From assembly GCA_027624075.1 (NCBI GenBank), contig JAQBUH010000008.1:1-64000 (forward strand): DNA of 64,000 nucleotides, in the 5' to 3' direction. Shown one piece after another: positions 28,009-35,831 of the stretch. The translations under genes and the position numbers were made by a program. The notes beneath the pieces were generated by a model, which had not been told where the DNA came from, ran no database searches, and saw only the letters and a program-made list of their open reading frames with translations. How positions within the stretch are numbered: the first letter of the stretch is position 1; the number at the start of each line of letters is the position of its first letter. The stretch is from Chloroflexota bacterium (lineage in GTDB: Bacteria > Chloroflexota > Dehalococcoidia > Lucifugimonadales > Lucifugimonadaceae).

Positions 28009-28355
28009 GCGTGTCGCTCCCTGTATCTTCTGGGCGTAGCCGTGCCAGCATATTCGAACTGGCGTCAGTTCGTCTGCCAGTTCGTCTGAGCGTGGCTTGA
28101 GGCCTCTCTTGATGCGTGAGGCGCCGGACACTGGCGCTGCGGATTATAGACCCGTGGGGACAGATTGCACGCGCCGGGGCTCAAGTGGCCTGCTTGCCGG
28201 ACCGAAGGCAGGCGCCGGGCCGGCGCCGGGAAGGCGCCGGGAAGGCGCCGGATTCGCCGCGGTTACTTTTTAGCGGGCGGGCGTCAAAATACCCGCTCAC
28301 CACGCACCCTGCTTGCAGGTCAAGGGTGTCATCGCGGCCTTCCAGGAGCGGCCTT

Positions 28356-28412
28356 ACCGCTAAATCACGGTTAGCCGGGAGATGCGGAGTCAAGTTGGCT
28401 CTGTTGACATCA
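28356..28412 (+). repeat. Dispersed intergenic repeat, copy 1
   Basis: Begins CCGCTAAATCACGGTTAGCC and continues through GAGATGCGGAGTCAAGTTGG to CTCTGTTGACATCA. Shares its first half with copy 4 (28639-28687) and its second half with copy 3 (28501-28541). Confidence 0.65.
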
Positions 28413-28454
28413 CCTCTCCCTGCCAGGAGATGGTGACGGAGGGCGGGCTGTTAT

Positions 28455-28488
28455 TGTCATTCTGAGCTTGACTCAGAATCTCTCGGCT
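28455..28488 (-). repeat. Dispersed intergenic repeat, copy 2 (inverted)
   Basis: TGTCATTCTGAGCTTGACTC followed by AGAATCTCTCGGCT is, in reverse complement, the AGCCGAGAGATTCTGAGTCA form of the same element, so copies occur in both orientations. Confidence 0.6.
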
Positions 28489-28500
28489 GACCGATTTCCT

Positions 28501-28541
28501 GAGAGATGCTGAATCGAGTTGGCTCTGCTGACATCATTCTT
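28501..28541 (+). repeat. Dispersed intergenic repeat, copy 3
   Basis: GAGAGATGCTGAATCGAGTT then GGCTCTGCTGACATCATTC. Forms with copy 2 a potential large hairpin across 28455-28541. Confidence 0.6.
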
Positions 28542-28638
28542 TCCTCATTCGAGGAACAGGGGCGAGGATTAGTGAGAGCAGCTTCCGGGATTTGTCATGC
28601 CGACCTCGAGGCGCCAGCTGCCGGGTCGAGGTATCTTG

Positions 28639-28687
28639 CCGCTCAATCACGGTTAGCCGAGAGATGCTGAATCGAGTTCAGAATGAC
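28639..28687 (+). repeat. Dispersed intergenic repeat, copy 4
   Basis: CCGCTCAATCACGGTTAGCC then GAGAGATGCTGAATCGAGTT and CAGAATGAC. Nearly identical to the start of copy 1 over 20 bases. Confidence 0.65.
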
Positions 28688-28824
28688 AAAAACACCTTCC
28701 CCGTTAACTCCCTCTTTTCGCAGGTCGGGATGATGTCAACAGAGCCAATCAAGTTCAGGTTGACAGAACTGCGGTCGGGATGACAGATCCCTGAAGCCCC
28801 TCTCACAATCCATCACCCCTCTTT

Positions 28825-28872
28825 CTCGAACGTGGGCTCGAACGTGGGCTCGAACGTGGGCTCGAACGTGGG
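28825..28872. repeat. 12-bp tandem repeat, four units
   Basis: CTCGAACGTGGG is repeated four times without mismatch. In the reverse strand the frame would encode Pro-Thr-Phe-Glu repeats, but no credible gene surrounds it. Confidence 0.9.
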
Positions 28873-29076
28873 TAGGAGGATGTCATCAGAGCCATACAGA
28901 TTCGATGTGTACGGTCCTCCGGACATTCCAATTGGGCCGGAGAACGTCCCGCAGGGAACTTGCTCCACACGGTGACAAAGTGGTCGCCGGGTCCGGCACA
29001 GGCGTCGTTGCCGAAGTGCTGCGCGTATTGCGCGGAGCAAGCGTATGACTCACAGCCTGGCGCTGGTTTGGCCGGG

Positions 29077-30177
29077 CTAACTCCTGGTGACGGAGAGTTG
29101 CAGGGTCAGGCTGCCGCTCACGGCGTTTCCATCGTCTTCATATAGCGAAGATGTATAGACGCCGGGCTGTGACGCCAGCGTCCCGAGGTCAGCAACTATC
29201 TCGATATCCCCGCCCGACACAATCCATGTGCGGGCCACGATCACGTTGTCTGGCAGGTTCAGATAGCGGGTGCCTGGCTGCGGTGGCGGCACAATCCGTG
29301 CAATCGGAACACCACACTCTGCAGAGAAACCTCCGCCTACGCAGTAGGAGGTGAACTGTTCGATCTCCTCCGCTGTGCGAGCGACCGGCAATGGCTCATA
29401 GTGGACCTCAACGGTTGGGAACATTCGGAGACCGTCACGGTTGATGTCCGCCCGGATCCGCAATATCGTGCCATCGAACGTCGGCAGTACCGGAGCCGTC
29501 ACATCTCCGCCTTCGAAGTGTTGCACCAGTGCCAGGAAGCGGTCGCTGTATGCGATTCCGATGTTCACCTTGCGGTGAGCAGGGTCAAGGATGTTGTCCC
29601 TGTGGCCCCAGTCAGACCCGGCGTCTTCATAGACCATTGCGTACTGAAGGCGCTGAATGTCCTCGGAAGGGTCCACCTTCTCACAGGTGACATTGGACTG
29701 ACGGCATAGCTCGTTGAATTCCGCCTCGGAGAAACCTGTGCGGGCGGCGTTTTCGGAAATGTAGCTGGTGCCGCCGGTCTGGCTGTAGACCATGTAGGGC
29801 TTCCGTCCGTCCAGCCACCAGTGCCCCAGGTAACGGCTCTCGAGCATGTCATCCGCGTGCTGCTGCGCGGCAGGGTTGGTCCCCATCGAGACCGGAGGCA
29901 GGCCGTAAAGTTTGCGGTCCCCGTTGATGTATTCCAGGGCAAGCAGCTTGAGGTCTTCGACTGTCAGGTCTGACTTGGCGACCGACCGTGTCGGCGTCTC
30001 CTCCGGTTCACCCTGGGAAGATGCCGATGTGCCGGGCGCAGCTATAACCGGATTGGGCACTGCAACGGTCTTCTCGGTGGCAGACAGGTCCCTGGCGAAC
30101 TCCGCAACACGCGGATACTGGATCACGCTCACAAGGGCGAAGAATGACAGAACTGCTATTCCGGTTCTCCAGGACAT
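29077..30177 (-). CDS. CAP (SCP/PR1-like) domain protein, membrane-anchored
   Basis: Extracytoplasmic protein of 366 residues. Residues 4-22 (RTGIAVLSFFALVSVIQYP) form a membrane anchor or signal. After a low-complexity linker the CAP domain spans about residues 80-225: LLALEYINGDRKLYGLPPVS, NPAAQQHADDMLESRYLGHW and WGHRDNILDPAHRKVNIGI keep the family's histidine and glutamate positions. CAP proteins bind lipids or other ligands outside the cell; a precise role is unknown. The C-terminal 130 residues look like a beta-rich domain. No operon partner. Confidence 0.85.
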   Translation of the reverse strand: MSWRTGIAVLSFFALVSVIQYPRVAEFARDLSATEKTVAVPNPVIAAPGTSASSQGEPEETPTRSVAKSDLTVEDLKLLALEYINGDRKLYGLPPVSMGTNPAAQQHADDMLESRYLGHWWLDGRKPYMVYSQTGGTSYISENAARTGFSEAEFNELCRQSNVTCEKVDPSEDIQRLQYAMVYEDAGSDWGHRDNILDPAHRKVNIGIAYSDRFLALVQHFEGGDVTAPVLPTFDGTILRIRADINRDGLRMFPTVEVHYEPLPVARTAEEIEQFTSYCVGGGFSAECGVPIARIVPPPQPGTRYLNLPDNVIVARTWIVSGGDIEIVADLGTLASQPGVYTSSLYEDDGNAVSGSLTLQLSVTRS

Positions 30178-30748
30178 ATCAGTGGGCCTATCGACTGTGG
30201 ATGGAACCTGATCGGGGCTCAGGGGCTGGCGTGCCGGAAATTACGCGGACGCTTACGATTCAACCAGCCTCTAGCCTGTGTGGAAGTCTCGCGCTCGAAC
30301 CGGAATTTCCAGGGTTGTGAGGGAGTGGATTGAGATTGAGAATGGATACCGGTCACCTGCGGGAGGGGCGCGATGAGGCGGGTTCCGTCACCACCTTGTT
30401 GGCATCAGCAGTGAGATTTCGACAGGACGCGTTGCGTTTCGAGGTCCGCGTTGCGGTGGCGGACATCTGTCGAGAAGAGCTGGCCGTGTGTGAGGCGATC
30501 GGACACCTGCCGGTTGCGCCAGTTTCGGACACGATGCGCAGTGCCATGGCACGAACGCTTCGCCATGTCTGATGCCGGCGCGTGCACGCCACCCGCTTTC
30601 CCGGCTCATCCATCGAGCCAGTGGCGAGCTGGCATCAAGAGCGCGTGCGCATCAAACTCTGATCACACCCCTTTGCATCGGCGCTCCAATCTGCACTCCG
30701 CAGAATATGAAAACCCGCAAACCTTTCAGACGCTCCGGAGACACACCG
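30178..30748. other. Intergenic region, no convincing gene
   Basis: About 570 bases. Both strands have open frames of 60-120 codons, including an 80-codon + frame from TTG at 30330, but none has recognisable features, a good start signal or consistent codon use. It may contain the promoter of the divergent CAP-domain gene. Confidence 0.35.
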
Positions 30749-30976
30749 ATGACCTTGCACAAGCCGCACAACCCGGTAAAACTTACCCCGTACGCGTCCT
30801 ACGATGAGCGAGGTATCGCTCTGGAACGCTGCCCAAATTGCCAGAATGAGAAGATCTCGAAGACGCCGCGCCGCAAAGGCGGTCCAACGATGTATCACTG
30901 CCGAAGGTGCGGCTACTTGACGAACATCGACCTGGTGTTCGACACGCACCGTCTTCTATGCCACCGTGCCGCCTGA
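30749..30976 (+). CDS. Small zinc-ribbon protein
   Basis: A 75-residue protein with a CxxC-x(~21)-CxxC zinc ribbon (CPNCQNEKIS ... YHCRRCGYLTNID) in its centre. Such ribbons bind nucleic acid or structure small regulatory or ribosome-associated proteins; nothing more specific can be said. I choose ATG 30749 (MTLHKPHN) because CGGAG lies eight bases upstream; the ORF track opens at 30572 and an ATG at 30707 also exists. Confidence 0.55.
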   Translation: MTLHKPHNPVKLTPYASYDERGIALERCPNCQNEKISKTPRRKGGPTMYHCRRCGYLTNIDLVFDTHRLLCHRAA

Positions 30977-31057
30977 ACGTAAGGCAGCGGCCGGGCCAGT
31001 GATTGGACACTCACGAAAACATAGTTCAGCAAATGCGCTCGGAGATATGCAGCCGAG

Positions 31058-31414
31058 TTAGCTCTGCTCGAACTCCATCAGCGGCCTGACCTCCACCGAT
31101 CCGCCCTCGACGATTGGCATCTTCTTCGCTGACTCCGCCGCTTACTCCCATGAGTTTGCCTCGACAATGTAGAAGCCGCCGAACTGCTCCTTCGTCTCAG
31201 CGAACGGTCCATCTGTGACTGTTGCCTGTCCGGCCTGAATTCGCACGGTATGTGCGGTGCTTACCGGCATCAGAGCGTCTCCGGCCAGCATCTTCCCGGA
31301 CTTCTGAAGGTCCTCGGTATACGCAAACCACTCTCCAAGGTTCTGCCGCACGTCTTGCTCGCTGAGATTGGACCGGTCTGCTTCGGTTGAGTAGATCAGT
31401 AGAGCGAATCGCAT
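31058..31414 (-). pseudogene. YciI-family (DGPF domain) gene interrupted by in-frame stop
   Basis: The N-terminal part MRFALLIYSTEAD ... TVTDGPFAETKEQFGGFYIVEA is a clear YCII/DGPF-domain protein of the small dimeric ferredoxin-like fold. It starts at an ATG with AGGAG well placed. Translation stops at TAA (31142-31144) after NSWE, but the same frame continues for 27 codons as AAESAKKMP ... GGSVEVRPLMEF, which is the family's normal C-terminal end, before a second stop at 31058. One base change (for example GAA to TAA) explains the break. It is a recent nonsense mutation, a sequencing error, or an unproven readthrough case. Confidence 0.8.
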
Positions 31415-31581
31415 TTTGTTCTCCTGTCGCTGAAAGATGTCAGAACCACGACGAATCCGGACAGCTGGTTTCGACACGGCGTAACCGGGGATCTGCCGGC
31501 ACGAAGCGGGATTTTACGCTGAGCGTTCGAGTTTGCCGGGTGCGGTGACAGTCCTGGACCGTCGCTGGCTCAGATAACGAA

Positions 31582-31614
31582 GCGGGCCGCCCGGTTGCGA
31601 CCGGGGCGGCCCGC
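31582..31614 (-). terminator. Strong GC hairpin, terminator of spondin-domain gene
   Basis: GCGGGCCGCCC...GGT pairs with ACC...GGGGCGGCCCGC around a TGCG loop, about 14 paired bases. It lies some 30 bases after the stop codon of the reverse-strand spondin gene. The following T-run is weak (TTCGTT). Confidence 0.65.
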
Positions 31615-31645
31615 ATTCTGTTCAGGCGATTGGTGACTGGTGAAG

Positions 31646-32374
31646 CTAGTCGTCGTTACCGCCGCTGACGCGTGTGATCGTGATCACGACCGCCGGGTTG
31701 TGCCAGTCGTGCTCCGCAGGGACGAGATCGGCAATACCGTGAACACCGTTGCCAACGTAGACGTAGCCTTCTGCGCCTGCGGTGTCCCTCACGCCGCCGT
31801 TGCCACAGGGTGGCCCCGGAATGAACACGCAGTCTTCGTTGTTGGCCTCAGTCCCAGCGTCGTAGCCGGCTGAGACGTAACGCACACTCCCGCGCCGTGG
31901 CAGGTCAACTCCGCTCAGCCCGACGAACGTGTCGTTGGTTGTGACAAGCATCCCGGCGAGCGAGATCTGATCGGCGTCGCCTCTCGTTGTGATCATCGCA
32001 GACGCTGTCTCCCCTGGCAGAATCGGTCCACCGGCCCCTGTGAGAGTGATGACCTGTGCGACGCTAGAGCTGTCTTCGAGCATCTGTGCGAACGGCGCAA
32101 GAGTGGCGTCTTCTGCCAGTCCGGCGAATTCCGGACTGGCCGGCGCGCCTAACTGGAAGATCGGGTCCAGGGTCGATTTGTGAGTAGCCACCACCGCGGG
32201 TGAAAGGATCTGACCCCTGGTGATGTTAGTGATCGTTACTTTGTACCGTGCGCCACCGCGATCACCATCGTCACCTGAGGCTATCGAGGTGAGCGCGAAT
32301 ACTGCCGCGGCGGCAAGTGCCACTAGCACCGCCAGCGGAACGAGACTGCGACGTCTGGTTAGTTGGGCGACCAT
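31646..32374 (-). CDS. Spondin-domain secreted/anchored protein
   Basis: An exported protein with an N-terminal hydrophobic helix (LVPLAVLVALAAAAVFALTSI) and one spondin-like domain: YKVTITNITRGQILSPAVVATH starts it, and FQLGAPASPEFAGLAEDATLAPF and LTGAGGPILPGETAS continue the fold. Bacterial single-spondin proteins are of unknown function, probably surface-associated. The ATG at 32374 has AAAGGA upstream and is preferred to the ORF start six codons earlier. Stands alone, followed by a strong hairpin. Confidence 0.82.
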   Translation of the reverse strand: MVAQLTRRRSLVPLAVLVALAAAAVFALTSIASGDDGDRGGARYKVTITNITRGQILSPAVVATHKSTLDPIFQLGAPASPEFAGLAEDATLAPFAQMLEDSSSVAQVITLTGAGGPILPGETASAMITTRGDADQISLAGMLVTTNDTFVGLSGVDLPRRGSVRYVSAGYDAGTEANNEDCVFIPGPPCGNGGVRDTAGAEGYVYVGNGVHGIADLVPAEHDWHNPAVVITITRVSGGNDD

Positions 32375-32679
32375 AGCTGGATTCCTTTGCATACTGTTGA
32401 GCGCCGGCCGGCGTGTGACCTGCCGGCTCAGGCCGGATTGCGCTTCATTAACCGGCGGCGGAATCAGCTTAGGAACGGATGTGAGAACAGATCTTACGAA
32501 AGCATTACAATTCTCTTAACAGAGTCCCGGTAAACGATGACTACCGGCTCGTCAGGCGGCGCACCATACTGATCCGCCTGCGGTATCATTCCTGTTTTCG
32601 ATAGGGACGTCTGACCATCCAGAGGGTGAAGGTCCCGGTCGCGGCGGTCCGCGGGTTTCATTCAATTAAGGGGAGGTCG

Positions 32680-33312
32680 ATGGCGCTATTACTTGGTGAC
32701 AGGGTCCCGAATTTCCAACAGGATTCGACCGACGGCACGATCGATCTCTACGAGTATTTCGGCGATAGCTGGGGTGTTCTGTTCTCGCATCCGGCTGACT
32801 ACACCCCCGTCTGCACGACTGAGCTGGGCGCCGTTGCTGGAATGATGGGCGAGTTCGACAGGCGCAACGTTAAGGTGATTGCCCTGAGCGTGGACAAGAT
32901 CGGGAATCACGCAGGCTGGGTCAAAGATATCGAAGAGACCCAGAAGGTGAAGATGAACTTTCCGATCCTTGCAGACGGAGACAGATCCGTGTCAGAGCAG
33001 TACGGAATGATCCAGGCTGACGGCACGAACATGACTGTCAGGTCTGTGTTCATCATCGACCCGAAGAAGACCCTGCGGCTGACCTTGACCTATCCGGCAT
33101 CGACGGGACGAAACTTCGCCGAGATACTTCGTGTGATCGATTCGTTACAGCTCACAGACGGCTACAAGGTCGCAACGCCTGCGAACTGGCGGGACGGTGG
33201 CGATGTAGTGGTGCTCCCCGCGGTCTCAGACGAAGACGCAGACAGGATGTTCACCAAGGGAATCGACCGGCAGCGGCCGTACCTCAGGGTGACGCCTCAG
33301 CCGAACAAGTAG
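32680..33312 (+). CDS. 1-Cys peroxiredoxin (Prx6 type)
   Basis: Thiol peroxidase of 210 residues that reduces hydrogen peroxide and organic hydroperoxides. The active-site motif HPADYTPVCTTEL places the peroxidatic cysteine at residue 45 and the threonine and later arginine of the catalytic triad are kept. The long C-terminal extension (about residues 160-210) and sequence around LTLTYPASTGRNFAEILRVIDSLQ mark the Prx6 group. ATG 32680 is preceded by GGGGAGG, an unusually good ribosome-binding site. Monocistronic; convergent with mtnP. Confidence 0.93.
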   Translation: MALLLGDRVPNFQQDSTDGTIDLYEYFGDSWGVLFSHPADYTPVCTTELGAVAGMMGEFDRRNVKVIALSVDKIGNHAGWVKDIEETQKVKMNFPILADGDRSVSEQYGMIQADGTNMTVRSVFIIDPKKTLRLTLTYPASTGRNFAEILRVIDSLQLTDGYKVATPANWRDGGDVVVLPAVSDEDADRMFTKGIDRQRPYLRVTPQPNK

Positions 33313-33348
33313 GTCCGCAAAGGCAAATCGGCGCCGGCGTTGCCGGTC

Positions 33349-34248
33349 TCACCAGCCGCCGCTGCCGGAGATCCTGCCTGCAATCACTGAAAGGCGCCTC
33401 GCCATCTCAGGAGAGCGCTGCTGCGGCTCGGTCGCCACCGCATGTTCGAGCGAGCGGTGGCATCCCGAGCTGCAGGGGGCAGGCAGTCCGGCGATCAACG
33501 GCACTGCCGCCGAGACGAGGTCGCGCGCGTGGCCCGCGTTCTTGCGCAGGACCTCAAGCACCGAGGCGGTCGAGACGGCTGCGTGCTCGTCGTGCCAGCA
33601 GTCATAATCGGTCACCATCGCCACGGTTGAGTAGCAGATCTCTGCCTCCCGGGCGAGTTTCGCCTCTGGCATGTTCGTCATGCCGATCAGGTCGGCGCCC
33701 CAGGAGCGGTGCAGTTCGGACTCTGCGCGCGAAGAGAACTGCGGGCCTTCCATGACGACGTATGTGCCGCCTCGGGCAGCTTCGATTCCAAAAGAGTGGG
33801 CTGCGCTTGCCAGGCATTCGGCTGTTGCGGCACATACGGGATCAGCCATGCTGACGTGGGCTACAAAGCCGGTCCCAAAGAATGAGTTGTCACGGGCGAA
33901 CGTGCGGTCAATGTACTGGTCGACCAGCACGAACGTGCCCGGCGCAAGGTCCTCCCGCAGCGAGCCGACTGCGCTGAACGAGATGATCCTTGTCACCCCG
34001 GCGCGTTTCATCGCCTCTATGTTCGCACGGTAGTTGATTTCGCCCGGAGGGATCCTGTGACCGCGACCGTGCCGAGGCAAGAAAACCAGCCTGTGACCTT
34101 TGAAATCGCCGATCAACAGTTGGTCGGACGGCTCGCCAAACGCGCTCTCTATCGTGACCCACTGAGCGTCGCCGAACCCTGGCAGGTCATAGAGCCCTGT
34201 GCCACCGATGATTCCGATCGCGGGCGGAGAAGTTGGTTCAGTTGTCAT
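33349..34248 (-). CDS. mtnP: S-methyl-5'-thioadenosine phosphorylase
   Basis: Purine nucleoside phosphorylase family enzyme of the methionine salvage pathway that splits 5'-methylthioadenosine into adenine and methylthioribose-1-phosphate. IGIIGGTGLYDLPG, the phosphate-site LPRHGRGHRIPPGEINYRAN, ISFSAVGSLRED and the substrate segment GMTNMPEAKLAREAEICYSTVAMVTDYDCW are all present. The Asp residues in the last segment favour 6-aminopurines, thus MTAP. Start at MTTEPTSPPAIG. 299 residues, full length. Other mtn genes are not adjacent. Confidence 0.93.
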   Translation of the reverse strand: MTTEPTSPPAIGIIGGTGLYDLPGFGDAQWVTIESAFGEPSDQLLIGDFKGHRLVFLPRHGRGHRIPPGEINYRANIEAMKRAGVTRIISFSAVGSLREDLAPGTFVLVDQYIDRTFARDNSFFGTGFVAHVSMADPVCAATAECLASAAHSFGIEAARGGTYVVMEGPQFSSRAESELHRSWGADLIGMTNMPEAKLAREAEICYSTVAMVTDYDCWHDEHAAVSTASVLEVLRKNAGHARDLVSAAVPLIAGLPAPCSSGCHRSLEHAVATEPQQRSPEMARRLSVIAGRISGSGGW

Positions 34249-34301
34249 GGATGCCAAGTCTAACGGCACGCGGCGTCAACGAAGAAGGCGAACGGACGCG
34301 C

Positions 34302-34354
34302 AGAGCCGGACTGGCGGCGGGAAGTGGTCTCTCCCCATCTGCCAGTCAGGCTCT
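34302..34354 (-). terminator. Hairpin after the frameshifted secreted-protein gene
   Basis: AGAGCCGGACTGGC and GCCAGTCAGGCTCT form a 14-base stem with one mismatch. It lies between the stop of the reverse-strand secreted-protein gene and mtnP and probably terminates the former. Confidence 0.5.
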
Positions 34355-34400
34355 CCGTTGGGCGGACTAATGAGTCAGTTACCGCCTCGCGCCGTTTGTC

Positions 34401-35137
34401 TTACCTGGACTTCTGACTACCGGCATTTGCAGTGGCCGGGGTCTGAAGGCCCGGGGCGAAATCGATACCCTTGCCCGGATTCTCACGCTGCTGCAGCATT
34501 TCCCATTTCGTCATCCCGGCAGCGACGTCAACGATCACGTCATCTATGTACTGCGTAGGTGTATTCATGCTGGCGCCCCGCGGGCGGGTGACCTGGATGG
34601 CGACATCGTATGTGCCTTCCAGCAAGAACATCTCGGTGCATAGCGTTCCCCGGACAGTCTCGGCGGGTGCCATGCGCCCGACGAGAATCGAGTCGGCCAC
34701 GGCGCCATTGACCAGCAACTCGAAGAGTCCGCCGGTGTGGTTAGGGACCCACGGGTTCATTGTGGCTACGTTTGCAGAGATGGAGACGGTGGCGCCGCCG
34801 CGGCCGATCTCGAACTGCGCTGGCGCAGGCCGCCGCCTTCAAACAGGTCAGGATTCGAGTTGCGGCAGACAGGGTCGGGACCGCACCCGCCGTCGTCCAT
34901 GACCGCCTGGCCCGCCTTCAACTTGACGGCGAGGCTCGGCGTTGAGTCACCGTCAACATCGAACAGTTCCACGGCCGGCACGCCAATGGTGCCGGTCGAC
35001 GTTGTGTAGAGCTCCCAGCCGGACAGGTCGCCGGTCTCGAAATCGCCGTTCGTGCTCACTATCGCTGCCGAAGCTGCAACGGTCAGCGAGCCCATGAGCG
35101 CGAACGCTACGACCGGTACTATCATTCGTCTGAGCAA
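34401..35137 (-). pseudogene. Secreted beta-rich (CBM-like) protein gene with frameshift
   Basis: Two open frames in adjacent reading frames make one protein. The first (35137-34766) begins with a signal peptide (MLRRMIVPVVAFALMGSLTVAASA) and the NGDFETGDLSGWELYT start typical of carbohydrate-binding-like domains. Near 34822 the coding sense shifts: the other frame continues FEIGRGGATVSISANVATMN straight into the second frame (34760-34401), with GGLFELLVNGAVADSIL and a plausible C-terminus. One missing base explains it. About 245 residues if restored. Function unknown, exported. Confidence 0.7.
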
Positions 35138-35445
35138 GATTCACCTCCTGGCAGGCTGCGCAATGGCGAATGTGTGGGTCACCGCTGTCTGCGCAGTCGG
35201 ATCCAAAAGCTCAAGTGAGCAAGGACTCCCGATCCGGTTATATCGAGTGTTGGCGACCCGCTAACGGGACGCACCGGGTCCTGTGGTCGGAAAGAGTTGG
35301 GAGGAGGTGTTCGTTACGGGTGGCCGGAGGGTGAAAAGGGGCGGCCGGCTGAGATTGAGTTGAGTTTGGCCGCAGCCGCGTCTGCCAGTCCGGGCACAGG
35401 GTTGGCGCGGCGTGTCAATATGGATTGGATTACGTGTGGTCTCAT

Positions 35446-35533
35446 GCCGGGGTGGCGGAATGGCAGACGCAGCGGGCTTAAACCCCGCGGCCTGTTAAAG
35501 GGCGTGTGGGTTCGAATCCCACCCTCGGCACCA
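35446..35533 (+). tRNA. tRNA-Leu (anticodon TAA), CCA encoded
   Basis: A complete class-II tRNA. The acceptor arm GCCGGGG pairs with CCTCGGC (one G-T pair). The anticodon stem GCGGG/CCCGC encloses CTTAAAC, giving anticodon TAA. A long variable arm (GGCCTGTTAAAGGGCGT) and the T arm GTGGGTTCGAATCCCAC follow, and the gene ends ACCA. It marks the left border of the mosaic, phage-gene-containing region and is a plausible integration target. Confidence 0.96.
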
Positions 35534-35537
35534 TAGA

Positions 35538-35570
35538 CCTGGTCCTCCCTGGTCTTCGCGGGAGGCCAGG
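35538..35570 (+). terminator. Hairpin directly after tRNA-Leu
   Basis: CCTGGTCCTCCC pairs with GGGAGGCCAGG (one bulged T) five bases after the encoded CCA. There is no T-run, so it may be a weak terminator or part of an old attachment site. Confidence 0.45.
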
Positions 35571-35612
35571 CATGACCGGGTTGCGGCCGCTGGCTCCGAA
35601 TGCCACGGGCCG

Positions 35613-35831
35613 CTAGCCGCGCTGTTCCCAGTTATCAGCGAGCCGGTCGTATCGCTCATGCAGGGCGGTCACGGTCTCCGCCGCAATGGGCAGCCGTGAA
35701 TTCACCAGCTGAACATTGGATTCCAGGTGGTGACGGCGCTGCATCCCGACTATCGCCACATCGAATGAGAGGGGGTGCAGTGATGTGGGGTCGCCTTTGC
35801 GGCCGGGATGCTTTTTCCGTTTGTTACTCAT
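35613..35831 (-). pseudogene. Fusion remnant: small basic protein start joined to aldo/keto reductase end
   Basis: The frame begins MSNKRKKHPGRKGDPTSLHP, the start of a small lysine/arginine-rich protein whose ATG overlaps the stop of the restored DUF1828/1829 frame (TAATG). From about SFDVAIVGMQ onward the sequence instead reads like the C-terminal end of an aldo/keto reductase (AIVGMQRRHHLESNVQLVNS, then LPIAAETVTALHERYD). The rest of the reductase is absent. I infer a recombination junction near 35763, where an inserted operon cut into a reductase gene; the hybrid frame is probably not functional. Confidence 0.55.

Larger units (their letters stand above)
28140..29076. other. Long repeat-rich non-coding region
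   Basis: More than 900 bases without a supported gene. It starts with a G/C-rich run of GGCGCCGGGAA units (about 28208-28250) and then carries at least four related copies, in both orientations, of an element containing GAGATGCTGAATCGAGTT and GGCTCTGCTGACATCA. A 12-base unit repeated four times follows. The arrangement suggests dispersed intergenic repeats rather than decayed protein genes. Confidence 0.65.

Noticed and set aside
28825-28872. CRISPR array
   Set aside because: The four 12-base units are directly adjacent with no spacers; no cas genes are in the window.
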